From positions 2,827-15,781 of the forward strand of contig CAJUTD010000072.1 in assembly GCA_910589635.1 (NCBI GenBank): DNA of 12,955 bases, in the 5' to 3' direction. Position 1 is the first letter of the stretch; each line of letters starts with the position of its first letter. This document shows positions 6,547 to 12,955 of the stretch, one piece after another. The notes beneath the pieces are model-generated. The model saw only the letters and a program-made list of their open reading frames with translations, was not told the origin of the DNA and did not search any database. The DNA is from an uncultured Lachnospiraceae bacterium (GTDB taxonomy: Bacteria; Bacillota; Clostridia; Lachnospirales; Lachnospiraceae). Made by a program: the position numbers and the translations under genes.

Positions 6547-8289
6547 ATGAGACAATTAATGTTAGGTAATCAGGCATTTGCAAGAGGACTGTATGAGGCG
6601 GGATGTGCGTTTGTATCAAGTTATCCGGGTACGCCGAGTACAGAAGTTACAGAGGAAGCCGCTAAGTATGAAGAGATTTACTGCGAGTGGGCTCCCAATG
6701 AGAAAGTGGCTATGGAGGCAGCTTTTGGCGCTTCCCTGGCAGGTAAGAGAAGTTTTTGTGGAATGAAACATGTGGGCTTAAATGTTGCAGCAGACCCTTT
6801 GTTTACTTGTTCTTACACAGGCGTGAACGCGGGCATGGTAATTTGCGTGGCGGACGACGCAGGCATGCATTCTTCGCAGAATGAACAGGATTCCCGCCAT
6901 TATGCGGCAGCGGCGAAGATTCCGATGTTGGAGCCGTCAGATTCCGCGGAGGCTTGTGAGTTTGTGAAAAAGGCGTACGGCCTTTCGGAGGAATATGATA
7001 CGCCGGTTATTGTCAAGATGTGCACAAGAGTTGCGCATTCCCAGAGTATTGTGGAGACTGGTACGAGGGAAGAGGGCAAACAGCGTCCCTATGAGAAAAA
7101 CATTGCCAAATATGTGATGATGCCAGGCAATGCAATCCGGCGCCATCCTGTGGTGGAGGAGCGTACAAGGAAACTGGCAGAGTATGCCAACACTTGTGAA
7201 TTTAATCGCGTGGAGATGGGAGACACGAAATTAGGCATCATTACTTCTTCTACAAGCTACCAGTATGTGAAGGAAGTGTTTGGAGACCAGGCGTGCATTT
7301 TGAAACTTGGCATGATTTACCCGCTGCCTGGGCAATTGATTCTTGATTTTGCAGCGAAGGTGGACAAACTGGCAATTGTGGAAGAGTTAGACCCGGTGAT
7401 TGAAGACCATTGTAAGAAATTAGGACTGACTGTGACTGGCAAGGAGGCGCTTCCGTTAGAAGGAGAGTATTCACAGAATTTGATTGCCGAGAAATTAGGA
7501 AAAGAAGTGCCGGGATATAAGAGCCTTAATGAAGAACTGCCCGGACGTCCGCCTGTTATGTGTGCAGGGTGTCCGCATAGGGGATTGTTCTACATATTGT
7601 CTAAGAATAAGTGTACAGTTCTCGGGGACATCGGTTGTTATACGCTGGGCGCGGTGGCGCCTCTTAGCGCTATGGAAATGACACTGTGTATGGGAGCTTC
7701 CATAAGTTCCATCCATGGGTTTAATAAGGCTTTGGGCTCAGAGAGCCAAGGAAAAACGGTAGCGGTTATCGGCGATTCTACGTTTATGCATTCCGGTATG
7801 ACTGGGCTTGCCAATATCGCCTATAACCAGAGCAATTCCACTGTGATTATATTAGATAATTCCATTACCGGTATGACTGGGCACCAGCAGAATCCTACGA
7901 CCGGTTACAATATTAAGGGAGATCCGGCAGGCAAGATAGATTTGGAGAGCCTTTGCCGTGCTATGGGTTTTGGGCGCGTGGCCGTCATTGACCCCTATAA
8001 TTTGGAAGAATGTGACAGAGTCATTAAGGAAGAGCTTGCAGCAGATGAGCCGTCTGTAATTATCAGCAGGCGTCCATGCGCTCTACTTAAATATGTGAAA
8101 CATAAGCCGCCAATCCGCGCGCTGGAAGATAAGTGTGTGGGTTGCAAATCCTGTATGCGCCTTGGCTGTCCGGCAATCAGCATGAAAAATAAAAAAGTAG
8201 TCATCGACAATACGCTCTGCGTGGGCTGCGGTGTCTGCGAGCAATTATGTAAGTTTGATGCATTACAGCCGGAGGAGGTACAGAAATGA
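6547..8289 (+). CDS. iorA: indolepyruvate:ferredoxin oxidoreductase, alpha subunit
   Basis: The 580-residue product matches IorA in length and plan. An N-terminal pyrimidine-binding domain starts L-G-N-Q-A-F-A-R-G and contains S-Y-P-G-T-P-S-T-E. A thiamine diphosphate domain has C-A-G-C-P-H-R-G, G-D-I-G-C-Y-T-L-G (from residue 360) and the metal/diphosphate motif G-D-S (409-411) to Asn438. The C-terminal ferredoxin domain has Cys530/533/536/541 and Cys558/561/564/568, enough for two [4Fe-4S] clusters. The spacing C-x2-C-x2-C-x4-C in the first set is usual for IorA. With IorB it oxidatively decarboxylates arylpyruvates (indolepyruvate, phenylpyruvate, 4-hydroxyphenylpyruvate) to arylacetyl-CoA, CO2 and reduced ferredoxin; the reaction is reversible. 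The enzyme is oxygen-sensitive, in keeping with an anaerobe. The ATG is 12 nt after AAAGGA, a rather long spacing. The stop overlaps the iorB start (ATGA). Confidence 0.95.
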   Translation: MRQLMLGNQAFARGLYEAGCAFVSSYPGTPSTEVTEEAAKYEEIYCEWAPNEKVAMEAAFGASLAGKRSFCGMKHVGLNVAADPLFTCSYTGVNAGMVICVADDAGMHSSQNEQDSRHYAAAAKIPMLEPSDSAEACEFVKKAYGLSEEYDTPVIVKMCTRVAHSQSIVETGTREEGKQRPYEKNIAKYVMMPGNAIRRHPVVEERTRKLAEYANTCEFNRVEMGDTKLGIITSSTSYQYVKEVFGDQACILKLGMIYPLPGQLILDFAAKVDKLAIVEELDPVIEDHCKKLGLTVTGKEALPLEGEYSQNLIAEKLGKEVPGYKSLNEELPGRPPVMCAGCPHRGLFYILSKNKCTVLGDIGCYTLGAVAPLSAMEMTLCMGASISSIHGFNKALGSESQGKTVAVIGDSTFMHSGMTGLANIAYNQSNSTVIILDNSITGMTGHQQNPTTGYNIKGDPAGKIDLESLCRAMGFGRVAVIDPYNLEECDRVIKEELAADEPSVIISRRPCALLKYVKHKPPIRALEDKCVGCKSCMRLGCPAISMKNKKVVIDNTLCVGCGVCEQLCKFDALQPEEVQK

Positions 8290-8870
8290 CGAAGAATATT
8301 ATGATTGTAGGCGTGGGGGGCCAGGGTTCCCTGCTTGCCAGTAAGTTGTTAGGGCATCTGCTCCTCTCGGAAGGGTATGATGTAAAAGTGTCCGAAGTAC
8401 ATGGCATGAGCCAGCGCGGCGGAAGCGTTGTCACTTATGTAAGGTTTGGAGAAAAAGTGTACTCCCCGATTATTGACAAAGGGGAGGCAGATTTTATCGT
8501 CTCCTTTGAGAAATTAGAAGCTGCGCGTTATGTGGAATATTTGAAAGAAGGCGGCAGGATTGTCGTAAATACGCAGGAGATTGACCCCATGCCGGTGATT
8601 ACCGGGGCGGCGTCTTATCCTGAGAATTTGATTGAGAAAATGCAGGCCTTGGGAATCCAGGTAGATGATATGGACTGTCTGTCGCTTGCCGAGGAGGCAG
8701 GCTCCGCCAAGGCAGTGAATATCGTGCTGATGGGACGTCTATCAAAATATTTTGACATTCCGGTAGAGAAATGGCAGAAAGCCATTGCAGAATGCGTCCC
8801 GGCGAAATTTGCCGCAATGAACCAGAAAGCGTTCCTGCTTGGGCGCGGGGAGTCAAATACCCCGCAGTAA
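8286..8870 (+). CDS. iorB: indolepyruvate:ferredoxin oxidoreductase, beta subunit
   Basis: The 194-residue product is a single gamma-type domain of the 2-oxoacid:ferredoxin oxidoreductase superfamily and has the expected length for IorB. It opens with V-G-V-G-G-Q-G-S (residues 8-15), a phosphate-binding-like loop, followed by the conserved E-V-H-G-M-S-Q-R-G-G-S-V segment (about residues 38-49). It has no cysteine-rich cluster of its own; the Fe-S centres are on IorA. Its ATG overlaps the iorA stop by four bases, and GGAGGAGG (8271-8278) lies 7 nt upstream, so the two subunits are made in a coupled way. The partner assignment rests on this pairing as well as on the motifs. Confidence 0.94.
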   Translation: MTKNIMIVGVGGQGSLLASKLLGHLLLSEGYDVKVSEVHGMSQRGGSVVTYVRFGEKVYSPIIDKGEADFIVSFEKLEAARYVEYLKEGGRIVVNTQEIDPMPVITGAASYPENLIEKMQALGIQVDDMDCLSLAEEAGSAKAVNIVLMGRLSKYFDIPVEKWQKAIAECVPAKFAAMNQKAFLLGRGESNTPQ

Positions 8871-8900
8871 GGGTGCATTGCTCGCGGGAATAAAGGAGAA

Positions 8901-8928
8901 CTGCCTGCCTCTGTTTGGAGGTGGGCGG
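8901..8928 (+). promoter_or_regulatory. hairpin in the iorB-paaK gap masking a Shine-Dalgarno site
   Basis: CTGCCTGCCTC (8901-8911) pairs with GAGGTGGGCGG (8918-8928) over 11 bp including three G-U pairs, with loop TGTTTG. The 3' arm and loop edge contain GGAGG (8917-8921), the only strong ribosome binding site for the mini-ORF at 8930. No T-tract follows, so it is not an ordinary terminator. A free AAAGGAG at 8892-8898 just upstream has no ATG at a usable distance. Confidence 0.45.
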
Positions 8929-8929
8929 G

Positions 8930-8959
8930 ATGTATAAAAAGAAATGGAGACGGAAATGA
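8930..8959 (+). CDS. nine-codon basic mini-ORF overlapping the paaK start (possible leader peptide)
   Basis: ATG at 8930 is preceded by GGAGG (8917-8921) at 8 nt, a good ribosome binding site. The reading is M-Y-K-K-K-W-R-R-K, six of nine residues being Lys or Arg, then TGA at 8957-8959. The stop shares ATGA (8956-8959) with the chosen paaK start, the usual geometry of translational coupling. No family can be assigned to so short a peptide. It may serve only to bring ribosomes to paaK, or to unfold the hairpin at 8901-8928. Whether it is translated is unknown. Confidence 0.35.
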   Translation: MYKKKWRRK

Positions 8960-10260
8960 AAAATTATTACCAACCAGAAATTGAAACGATGCCATTGGAA
9001 CAGCTTCAGGAGCTTCAGAGTGAGAGATTGGTGAAACAGGTACGGTTTGTGTATGATAATGTGCAGTTTTACCGTGATAAAATGGATAAGGCGGGCGTCA
9101 AGCCGTCAGACATCAAAGGGATTGATGATTTACATAAGCTGCCATTTATCACCAAAGATGACCTCCGCGACCAGTACCCCTATGGTCTTTTGGGCGTGCC
9201 GCTTGAGGAATGCGTGCGCATCCAGTCTACCAGCGGGACAACCGGGCGGCGTGTAGTTGCCTTTTATACCCAGGAAGACATTGATATTTGGGAAGAGTGC
9301 TGTGCGCGGGCAATTGTTGCTGCGGGCGGATCCAAAGAGGATGTCTGTCATGTCTGCTATGGATATGGACTTTTTACTGGCGGCCCTGGCTTAAACGGAG
9401 GTTCCCACAAGGTGGGATGTTTGACTTTGCCGATGTCTTCGGGAAATACAGAACGGCAGTTACAGTTTATGATGGATTTAGGTTCGACAATCCTTTGCTG
9501 CACGCCGTCTTATGCGGCAAATCTTGGCGAGGCGGTAAACGAGCGGGGATTAAAGGATCAGATTCACTTAAAGGCAGGAATTTTCGGCGCAGAGCCCTGG
9601 ACAGAGCAGATGCGCAAAAATATTGAACAGTCTCTTGGTATCAAAGCATATGATATTTATGGGTTGACAGAGATTTCCGGTCCGGGCGTGTCGTTTGAAT
9701 GTGAGGAACAGGCAGGAATGCACGTGCAGGAAGACCATTTCATTGCTGAAATTATCAATCCTGGAACGGGCGAGGTGCTCCCGGAAGGTGAAGTTGGGGA
9801 ACTGGTATTTACTTGTATTACCAAGAAAGCGTTTCCGCTTTTGCGTTACCGTACGCGCGATCTGTGCCGCCTTACCAGGAAGCGCTGCTCCTGTGGGCGT
9901 ACGCATGTGCGCATGATGAAACCGAAGGGAAGAAGCGATGATATGATGGTTGTCAAGGGCGTTAATGTATGGCCTTCCCAGATTGAGGCGGTTCTTCTGA
10001 AGCAGGGTTATCAAGCGAATTATCAGATTGTTGTCGATCGTATCGGCAATAATGATACGATGGAAGTTCAGGTAGAACTGACGCCGGAGATGGAAAAGAA
10101 CAGCACCCTGACAATACCGGAAAGAGAAAAGAAGATTGTCAGCGGCTTAAAGTCTATGCTTGGCATTAAAGCCGATGTCAAGGTTGTAGAACCTAAGAGC
10201 ATTGCAAGAAGTGAAGGCAAGGCTGTCCGTGTTATTGATAAGAGGCATTTGTATCAGTAA
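8956..10260 (+). CDS. paaK: phenylacetate-CoA ligase (PaaK family, AMP-forming)
   Basis: The 434-residue length and motifs fit PaaK: the N-terminal Y-Y-Q-P-E-I-E-T-M-P signature, the ATP loop S-T-S-G-T-T-G (residues 91-97), I-Y-G-L-T-E-I-S-G-P-G, the L-L-R-Y-R-T-R-D-L segment, C-x-C-G-R before the C-terminal domain, and K-G-V-N-V-W-P-S-Q-I-E. A Lys in the late S-E-G-K-A segment is the probable catalytic lysine of the swinging C-terminal domain. The enzyme activates phenylacetate or related arylacetates with ATP and CoA, or can run backward from the aryl-CoA made by IorAB. The start at 8956 is chosen over the in-frame ATG at 8944 because GGAG (8946-8949) sits 6 nt upstream and M-K-N-Y-Y-Q is the family-like N-terminus. 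It lies 85 nt after iorB with no obvious terminator between them, so it is probably in the same operon. Confidence 0.93.
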   Translation: MKNYYQPEIETMPLEQLQELQSERLVKQVRFVYDNVQFYRDKMDKAGVKPSDIKGIDDLHKLPFITKDDLRDQYPYGLLGVPLEECVRIQSTSGTTGRRVVAFYTQEDIDIWEECCARAIVAAGGSKEDVCHVCYGYGLFTGGPGLNGGSHKVGCLTLPMSSGNTERQLQFMMDLGSTILCCTPSYAANLGEAVNERGLKDQIHLKAGIFGAEPWTEQMRKNIEQSLGIKAYDIYGLTEISGPGVSFECEEQAGMHVQEDHFIAEIINPGTGEVLPEGEVGELVFTCITKKAFPLLRYRTRDLCRLTRKRCSCGRTHVRMMKPKGRSDDMMVVKGVNVWPSQIEAVLLKQGYQANYQIVVDRIGNNDTMEVQVELTPEMEKNSTLTIPEREKKIVSGLKSMLGIKADVKVVEPKSIARSEGKAVRVIDKRHLYQ

Positions 10261-10278
10261 AGAAGTGATAAAGTTTCT

Positions 10279-10308
10279 AATACTGGCGCAATTTTATGCG
10301 TCAGTATT
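10279..10308 (+). terminator. hairpin between paaK and the acyl-CoA synthetase gene
   Basis: AATACTGGCGCA (10279-10290) and TGCGTCAGTATT (10297-10308) pair over 12 bp with one G-U and a 6-nt loop, 18 nt after the paaK stop. The following TGCTATATATTTG is U-rich but interrupted, so it may be a leaky terminator that lowers expression of the next gene. Confidence 0.6.
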
Positions 10309-10353
10309 TGCTATATATTTGTAATGAAAACAAAGGAAAGGAAGTAACAGATT

Positions 10354-11988
10354 ATGCCGGTAACAGATTTACTGGAGAGAAATCATAAACTATACAGTGA
10401 CGAGGTAGCTTTAGTAGAGCTGAATCCGCTCGTGACTGATACACGGAAAACCACCTGGAAAGAATATAACCTTGTGCAGCAGACCTCTTCGCAGCCATAT
10501 CGCAGGGAGATTACTTGGAGTATCTTTGACGAGAAAGCGAACCGTGTGGCAAATATGTTGATTAGCCGCGGCATACAAAAGGGCGACCGTGTGGCAATTC
10601 TCATGTTTAACTGTCTGGAGTGGCTGCCCATCTATTTTGGCATTTTAAAAACCGGAGCAATTGCCGTGCCCTTTAATTTCCGCTTTTCGGCGGAAGAGAT
10701 TCAGTACTGTGCAGATTTGGCCGAGGTGCATGTTCTGTTCTTCGGTTCAGAGTTTATCGGGCGTATCGAATCTATTGAGGAAAATCTCAGTAAAGGGCGG
10801 TTGCTTATCTATGTGGGAGACGGCTGCCCGACGTTTGCGGAAGGCTATCGTGAACTGGTGGCGGATTGTTCGAGCCAGGCTCCGCTTGTCCGTCTGGAAG
10901 ACGAAGATGATGCCGCCATCTATTTCTCATCGGGGACGACAGGATTTCCCAAAGCGATTTTACACAACCATGAGAGTTTGATGCAGGCGGCGCAGATGGA
11001 GCAGAAGCATCATCTGACCGATAGGGATGACGTGTTCCTTTGCATTCCCCCGCTCTATCATACCGGCGCAAAATTTCATTGGATGGGAAGTCTTTGCGCG
11101 GGGAGCAAGGCAGTCCTCTTAAAAGGGACGACACCGGAGATTATTCTCGATGCGGTGTCGAAAGAGCATTGTACCATTGTCTGGCTGTTAGTGCCCTGGG
11201 CGCAGGATATCTTGAGTGCCCTTGACAGGGGAGACGTTAAATTAGAGGATTATGAACTCAGTCAGTGGCGGCTTATGCATATCGGTGCGCAGCCGGTACC
11301 GCAGTCTTTGATTAAGCACTGGAAAGAGTATTTCCCGGAGCATATGTATGATACAAATTACGGACTGTCCGAATCGACAGGCCCGGGATGTGTGCACCTT
11401 GGCATAGAGAATATCCACAAGGTAGGCGCGATTGGTGTTCCGGGGTATCGCTGGGAATGCAAGATTGTGGACGAAACCGGCAGTGAAGTGCCGCAGGGGG
11501 AAGTTGGAGAGCTCTGTGTGAAAGGTCCGGGCGTCATGACATGTTATTATAATGATCCCAAGGCAACGGAAGAGACGTTAAAAGATGGCTGGCTCTACAC
11601 CGGTGATATGGCAAAACAGGATGAGGATGGGTTCTATTTTCTTGTAGACCGTAAGAAAGACGTGATTGTCAGCGGCGGTGAGAATATCTATCCCGTGCAG
11701 ATTGAGAACTTCCTCAGCGCTTATGAGAAGGTGCAGGATGTGGCGGTTATCGGACTGCCGGACGAACGTTTAGGAGAGATTACCGGCGCTATTATTTCTG
11801 TCAAGAAGGGAATGGAATGTACCCAGGAGGAGATTGACGAATTCTGCAAAGAGCTTCCCAGGTACAAACGGCCCAAGAAGATTATCTTTGCGGATGTTCC
11901 CAGGAATGCAACCGGGAAGCTGGAGAAGCCTGCGCTCCGCAAGAAATACGGCGTAGAACATCTTGTTGCACAGCAGAATGAGACGTAA
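10354..11988 (+). CDS. class I adenylate-forming acyl-CoA synthetase (ANL superfamily), substrate unknown
   Basis: The 544-residue product has every core ANL motif: the ATP loop F-S-S-G-T-T-G-F-P-K (about residues 191-200), Y-G-L-S-E-S-T-G-P-G, the ribose-binding Asp418 in Y-T-G-D-M, the hinge region D-R-K-K-D-V-I-V-S-G-G-E-N-I-Y-P, and catalytic Lys522 in N-A-T-G-K-L-E-K. It forms acyl-AMP from a carboxylate and ATP and then the CoA thioester. About 20 residues near position 45 (N-L-V-Q-Q-T-S-S-Q-P-Y-R-R-E) look like an insertion before the usual N-terminal domain. Aryl, medium-chain and branched acids are all possible substrates; the neighbouring iorAB-paaK favours an aromatic acid, by context only. 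The start has AAAGGAAG (10337-10344) 9 nt upstream. No in-gap promoter is clear, so expression probably comes by read-through of the hairpin at 10279-10308. Confidence 0.9.
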   Translation: MPVTDLLERNHKLYSDEVALVELNPLVTDTRKTTWKEYNLVQQTSSQPYRREITWSIFDEKANRVANMLISRGIQKGDRVAILMFNCLEWLPIYFGILKTGAIAVPFNFRFSAEEIQYCADLAEVHVLFFGSEFIGRIESIEENLSKGRLLIYVGDGCPTFAEGYRELVADCSSQAPLVRLEDEDDAAIYFSSGTTGFPKAILHNHESLMQAAQMEQKHHLTDRDDVFLCIPPLYHTGAKFHWMGSLCAGSKAVLLKGTTPEIILDAVSKEHCTIVWLLVPWAQDILSALDRGDVKLEDYELSQWRLMHIGAQPVPQSLIKHWKEYFPEHMYDTNYGLSESTGPGCVHLGIENIHKVGAIGVPGYRWECKIVDETGSEVPQGEVGELCVKGPGVMTCYYNDPKATEETLKDGWLYTGDMAKQDEDGFYFLVDRKKDVIVSGGENIYPVQIENFLSAYEKVQDVAVIGLPDERLGEITGAIISVKKGMECTQEEIDEFCKELPRYKRPKKIIFADVPRNATGKLEKPALRKKYGVEHLVAQQNET

Positions 11989-12000
11989 GTATTACAGAAA

Positions 12001-12033
12001 GTTCACTGTATGGCAGTATGAATCATAGTGAAC
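12001..12033 (+). promoter_or_regulatory. inverted repeat upstream of the LytTR regulator gene
   Basis: GTTCACT (12001-12007) faces AGTGAAC (12027-12033) with a 19-nt centre; one G-U and one A-U pair can extend the stem. There is no T-tract, so it is unlikely to terminate the synthetase transcript. The GTTCAC core recurs in the repeat downstream of the regulator gene, which suggests a binding site. I could not place a convincing promoter in the 83-nt gap. Confidence 0.35.
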
Positions 12034-12071
12034 GAAATCAGTTTGCTGTTTGGTAAAATGCAGGGAGTGAA

Positions 12072-12782
12072 ATGGAAGTAAGTTTAAAATCTGCAATCTG
12101 TGACGATGAACGCCATATACATGGTACAGTTCAGAGATTGATGGACAATTATGCAAAACAACATGGTATTTGCCATGAGATGTACCATATCTGTTCAGCA
12201 CAGGAATTACTGTCTTTTGAGGAAGAGATAGATTTCCTGCTGCTGGATATTGATATGCCCGAAATGGATGGCATAGAGGCTGCGCGTATCTTAAATGCAC
12301 GGGGAATCAACTATAAAATCGTTATGCTCACGAGTAAAGCAGAACGTTTTAAGGAGGCATTTAAGATAGGCGCATTTCGTTTTGTGACAAAACCGATTTT
12401 AGCAGAGGAATTTTTTGAGGCGGTGGACGAGGTAAGGGAGCGCATGGCCGGGATGGGGAAAATTCAGGCATACCGAGATGGAATTTTGTATGAAGTTGTG
12501 CAGCGAGATATTCTTTACCTGATGGCGGATGGCAATGCGGTGCGGATTTTTACAAAACATGCGGAGTATCGAAGTGGAAAGCCGCTCAAAGAATGGGCAG
12601 GGGAACTGGATGAACGTATGTTTTTTGTGTGTCACAGGAGTTATATCGTAAATCTCGGGAAGATTGCAGAGATTGAGCAGGATTTGGCAATCCTTACCAG
12701 TGGGGAAAAAGTTCCGATTGCAAGAAGGAAACGCACAGATTTGCAACAGTCCTTTATGATATTTGATACGAAAAGGCGGTAA
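12072..12782 (+). CDS. LytTR-family response regulator (AgrA/LytR type)
   Basis: The 236-residue product has two domains. The receiver (about 1-120) shows the acidic pair Asp11/Asp12, phospho-acceptor Asp59 in L-L-L-D-I-D-M-P-E-M-D-G, Thr87 and Lys107 in F-V-T-K-P, so it should be phosphorylatable. The C-terminal LytTR DNA-binding domain (about 130-232) has the typical I-L-Y-L-M-A-D-G-N-A-V segment, F-F-V-C-H-R-S-Y-I-V-N-L and the end V-P-I-A-R-R-K-R. Such regulators bind pairs of roughly 9-bp direct repeats one to two helical turns apart and often control peptide signalling, bacteriocins or cell-surface genes. A partner histidine kinase is usually adjacent; none is in the window, but the right edge cuts the locus. 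AGGGAG (12062-12067) lies 4 nt before the ATG, a short spacing. A tandem repeat and terminator follow the stop. Confidence 0.95.
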   Translation: MEVSLKSAICDDERHIHGTVQRLMDNYAKQHGICHEMYHICSAQELLSFEEEIDFLLLDIDMPEMDGIEAARILNARGINYKIVMLTSKAERFKEAFKIGAFRFVTKPILAEEFFEAVDEVRERMAGMGKIQAYRDGILYEVVQRDILYLMADGNAVRIFTKHAEYRSGKPLKEWAGELDERMFFVCHRSYIVNLGKIAEIEQDLAILTSGEKVPIARRKRTDLQQSFMIFDTKRR

Positions 12783-12803
12783 GGGATTCGCATTAATAAA
12801 TCT

Positions 12804-12842
12804 GGCCGTTCACATAGCTATACGACCGTTTACATAGTTAGA
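12804..12842 (+). repeat. tandem 19-nt imperfect direct repeat, candidate LytTR operator
   Basis: Two copies, 12804-12822 and 12824-12842, match at 15 of 19 positions with a 20-nt period; the shared core is CCGTTYACATAG. A pair of GTT-centred direct repeats about two helical turns apart is the general form of LytTR-protein binding sites, and this pair lies 22 nt after a LytTR gene. The match to published consensus is partial (A/T-rich flanks differ), so the assignment is inference. Confidence 0.5.
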
Positions 12843-12864
12843 GGTTGAAAATAAGAATGTTTTG

Positions 12865-12900
12865 AAATAGACTGCTAATAGAACTTAGCGGTCTATTTTT
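12865..12900 (+). terminator. intrinsic terminator downstream of the LytTR regulator
   Basis: Arms 12865-12878 and 12885-12898 form a 14-bp stem with one G-U and a 6-nt loop (TAGAAC), and the 3' arm runs into a T-tract (12896-12900). This is the most classical terminator in the window and ends the regulator transcript about 80 nt after its stop. Confidence 0.8.
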
Positions 12901-12955
12901 GAAAGACTAACTATTAAAAGTCAAGTCTAAAATGAAGTTTTTTGAATGAATTGCA

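Larger units (their letters stand above)
12783..12955. other. non-coding tail of the window
   Basis: No gene is supported here. It holds the tandem repeat (12804-12842), a weak promoter-like pair TTGAAA (12845-12850) and TAGACT (12868-12873) at 17 nt, the terminator at 12865-12898, and a weak 5-bp pairing (12904-12908 with 12924-12928). The last 25 bases are AT-rich without a recognisable start. Confidence 0.5.

Noticed and set aside
11998..12046. Possible canonical LytTR box pair (AAAGTTCAC and TCAGTTTGC) upstream of the regulator
   Set aside because: Both deviate from the usual 9-bp pattern at the last base and their spacing (about 40 nt) is not that of known pairs.
12051..12059. Extended -10-like TGG-TAAAAT just before the LytTR gene
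   Set aside because: It lies only 12 nt before the ATG, so the transcript would lack most of the AGGGAG ribosome binding site, and no -35 box is present at 17 nt.

Overview
The window looks like an ordinary chromosomal segment of a Gram-positive anaerobe of the Clostridia, most probably a Lachnospiraceae-like gut bacterium. The reasons are strong AAGGAGG-type ribosome binding sites, sigma-A promoters with extended -10 boxes, the rpsO-pnp pair, a D,D-carboxypeptidase-family remnant, an oxygen-sensitive indolepyruvate:ferredoxin oxidoreductase and an AgrA/LytR-type (LytTR) regulator. This placement is inferred from gene content and no species is claimed. I saw no rRNA, tRNA, CRISPR array, insertion sequence or phage gene.

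Layout. Positions 1-296 hold the 3' end of an NlpC/P60 cell-wall hydrolase. Positions 308-536 hold a near-consensus promoter and a structured leader of about 190 nt for rpsO (ribosomal protein S15). A strong intergenic hairpin separates rpsO from pnp (polynucleotide phosphorylase). Next come a short S8 subtilisin-like protease without a signal peptide (3053-3940) and a membrane-anchored cardiolipin synthase (4001-5539). A 16-bp hairpin lies between cardiolipin synthase and a convergent minus-strand remnant of a D-Ala-D-Ala carboxypeptidase. That remnant has lost its whole 5' part, including the catalytic Ser-x-x-Lys and Ser-x-Asn motifs.

Positions 6476-11988 form an aromatic 2-oxoacid/aryl-CoA module. 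A good promoter drives iorA-iorB (indolepyruvate:ferredoxin oxidoreductase, ATGA overlap), followed by a PaaK-type phenylacetate-CoA ligase and a second, class I acyl-CoA synthetase. Together they can interconvert arylpyruvates, arylacetyl-CoA and arylacetates, with reduced ferredoxin and ATP/AMP as coupling agents. The direction in the cell cannot be read from sequence. A nine-codon basic mini-ORF with its own Shine-Dalgarno site sits in a hairpin just before paaK and ends in an ATGA overlap with it.

The window closes with a complete LytTR response regulator (12072-12782). It is followed by a tandem 19-nt repeat with 20-nt period that resembles a LytTR-type operator, and then by an intrinsic terminator. 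The best candidates for something undescribed are the paaK mini-ORF/hairpin, the direct repeat and matching half-sites around the LytTR gene, the rpsO leader with alternative pairings, and the beheaded carboxypeptidase next to the ior promoter.
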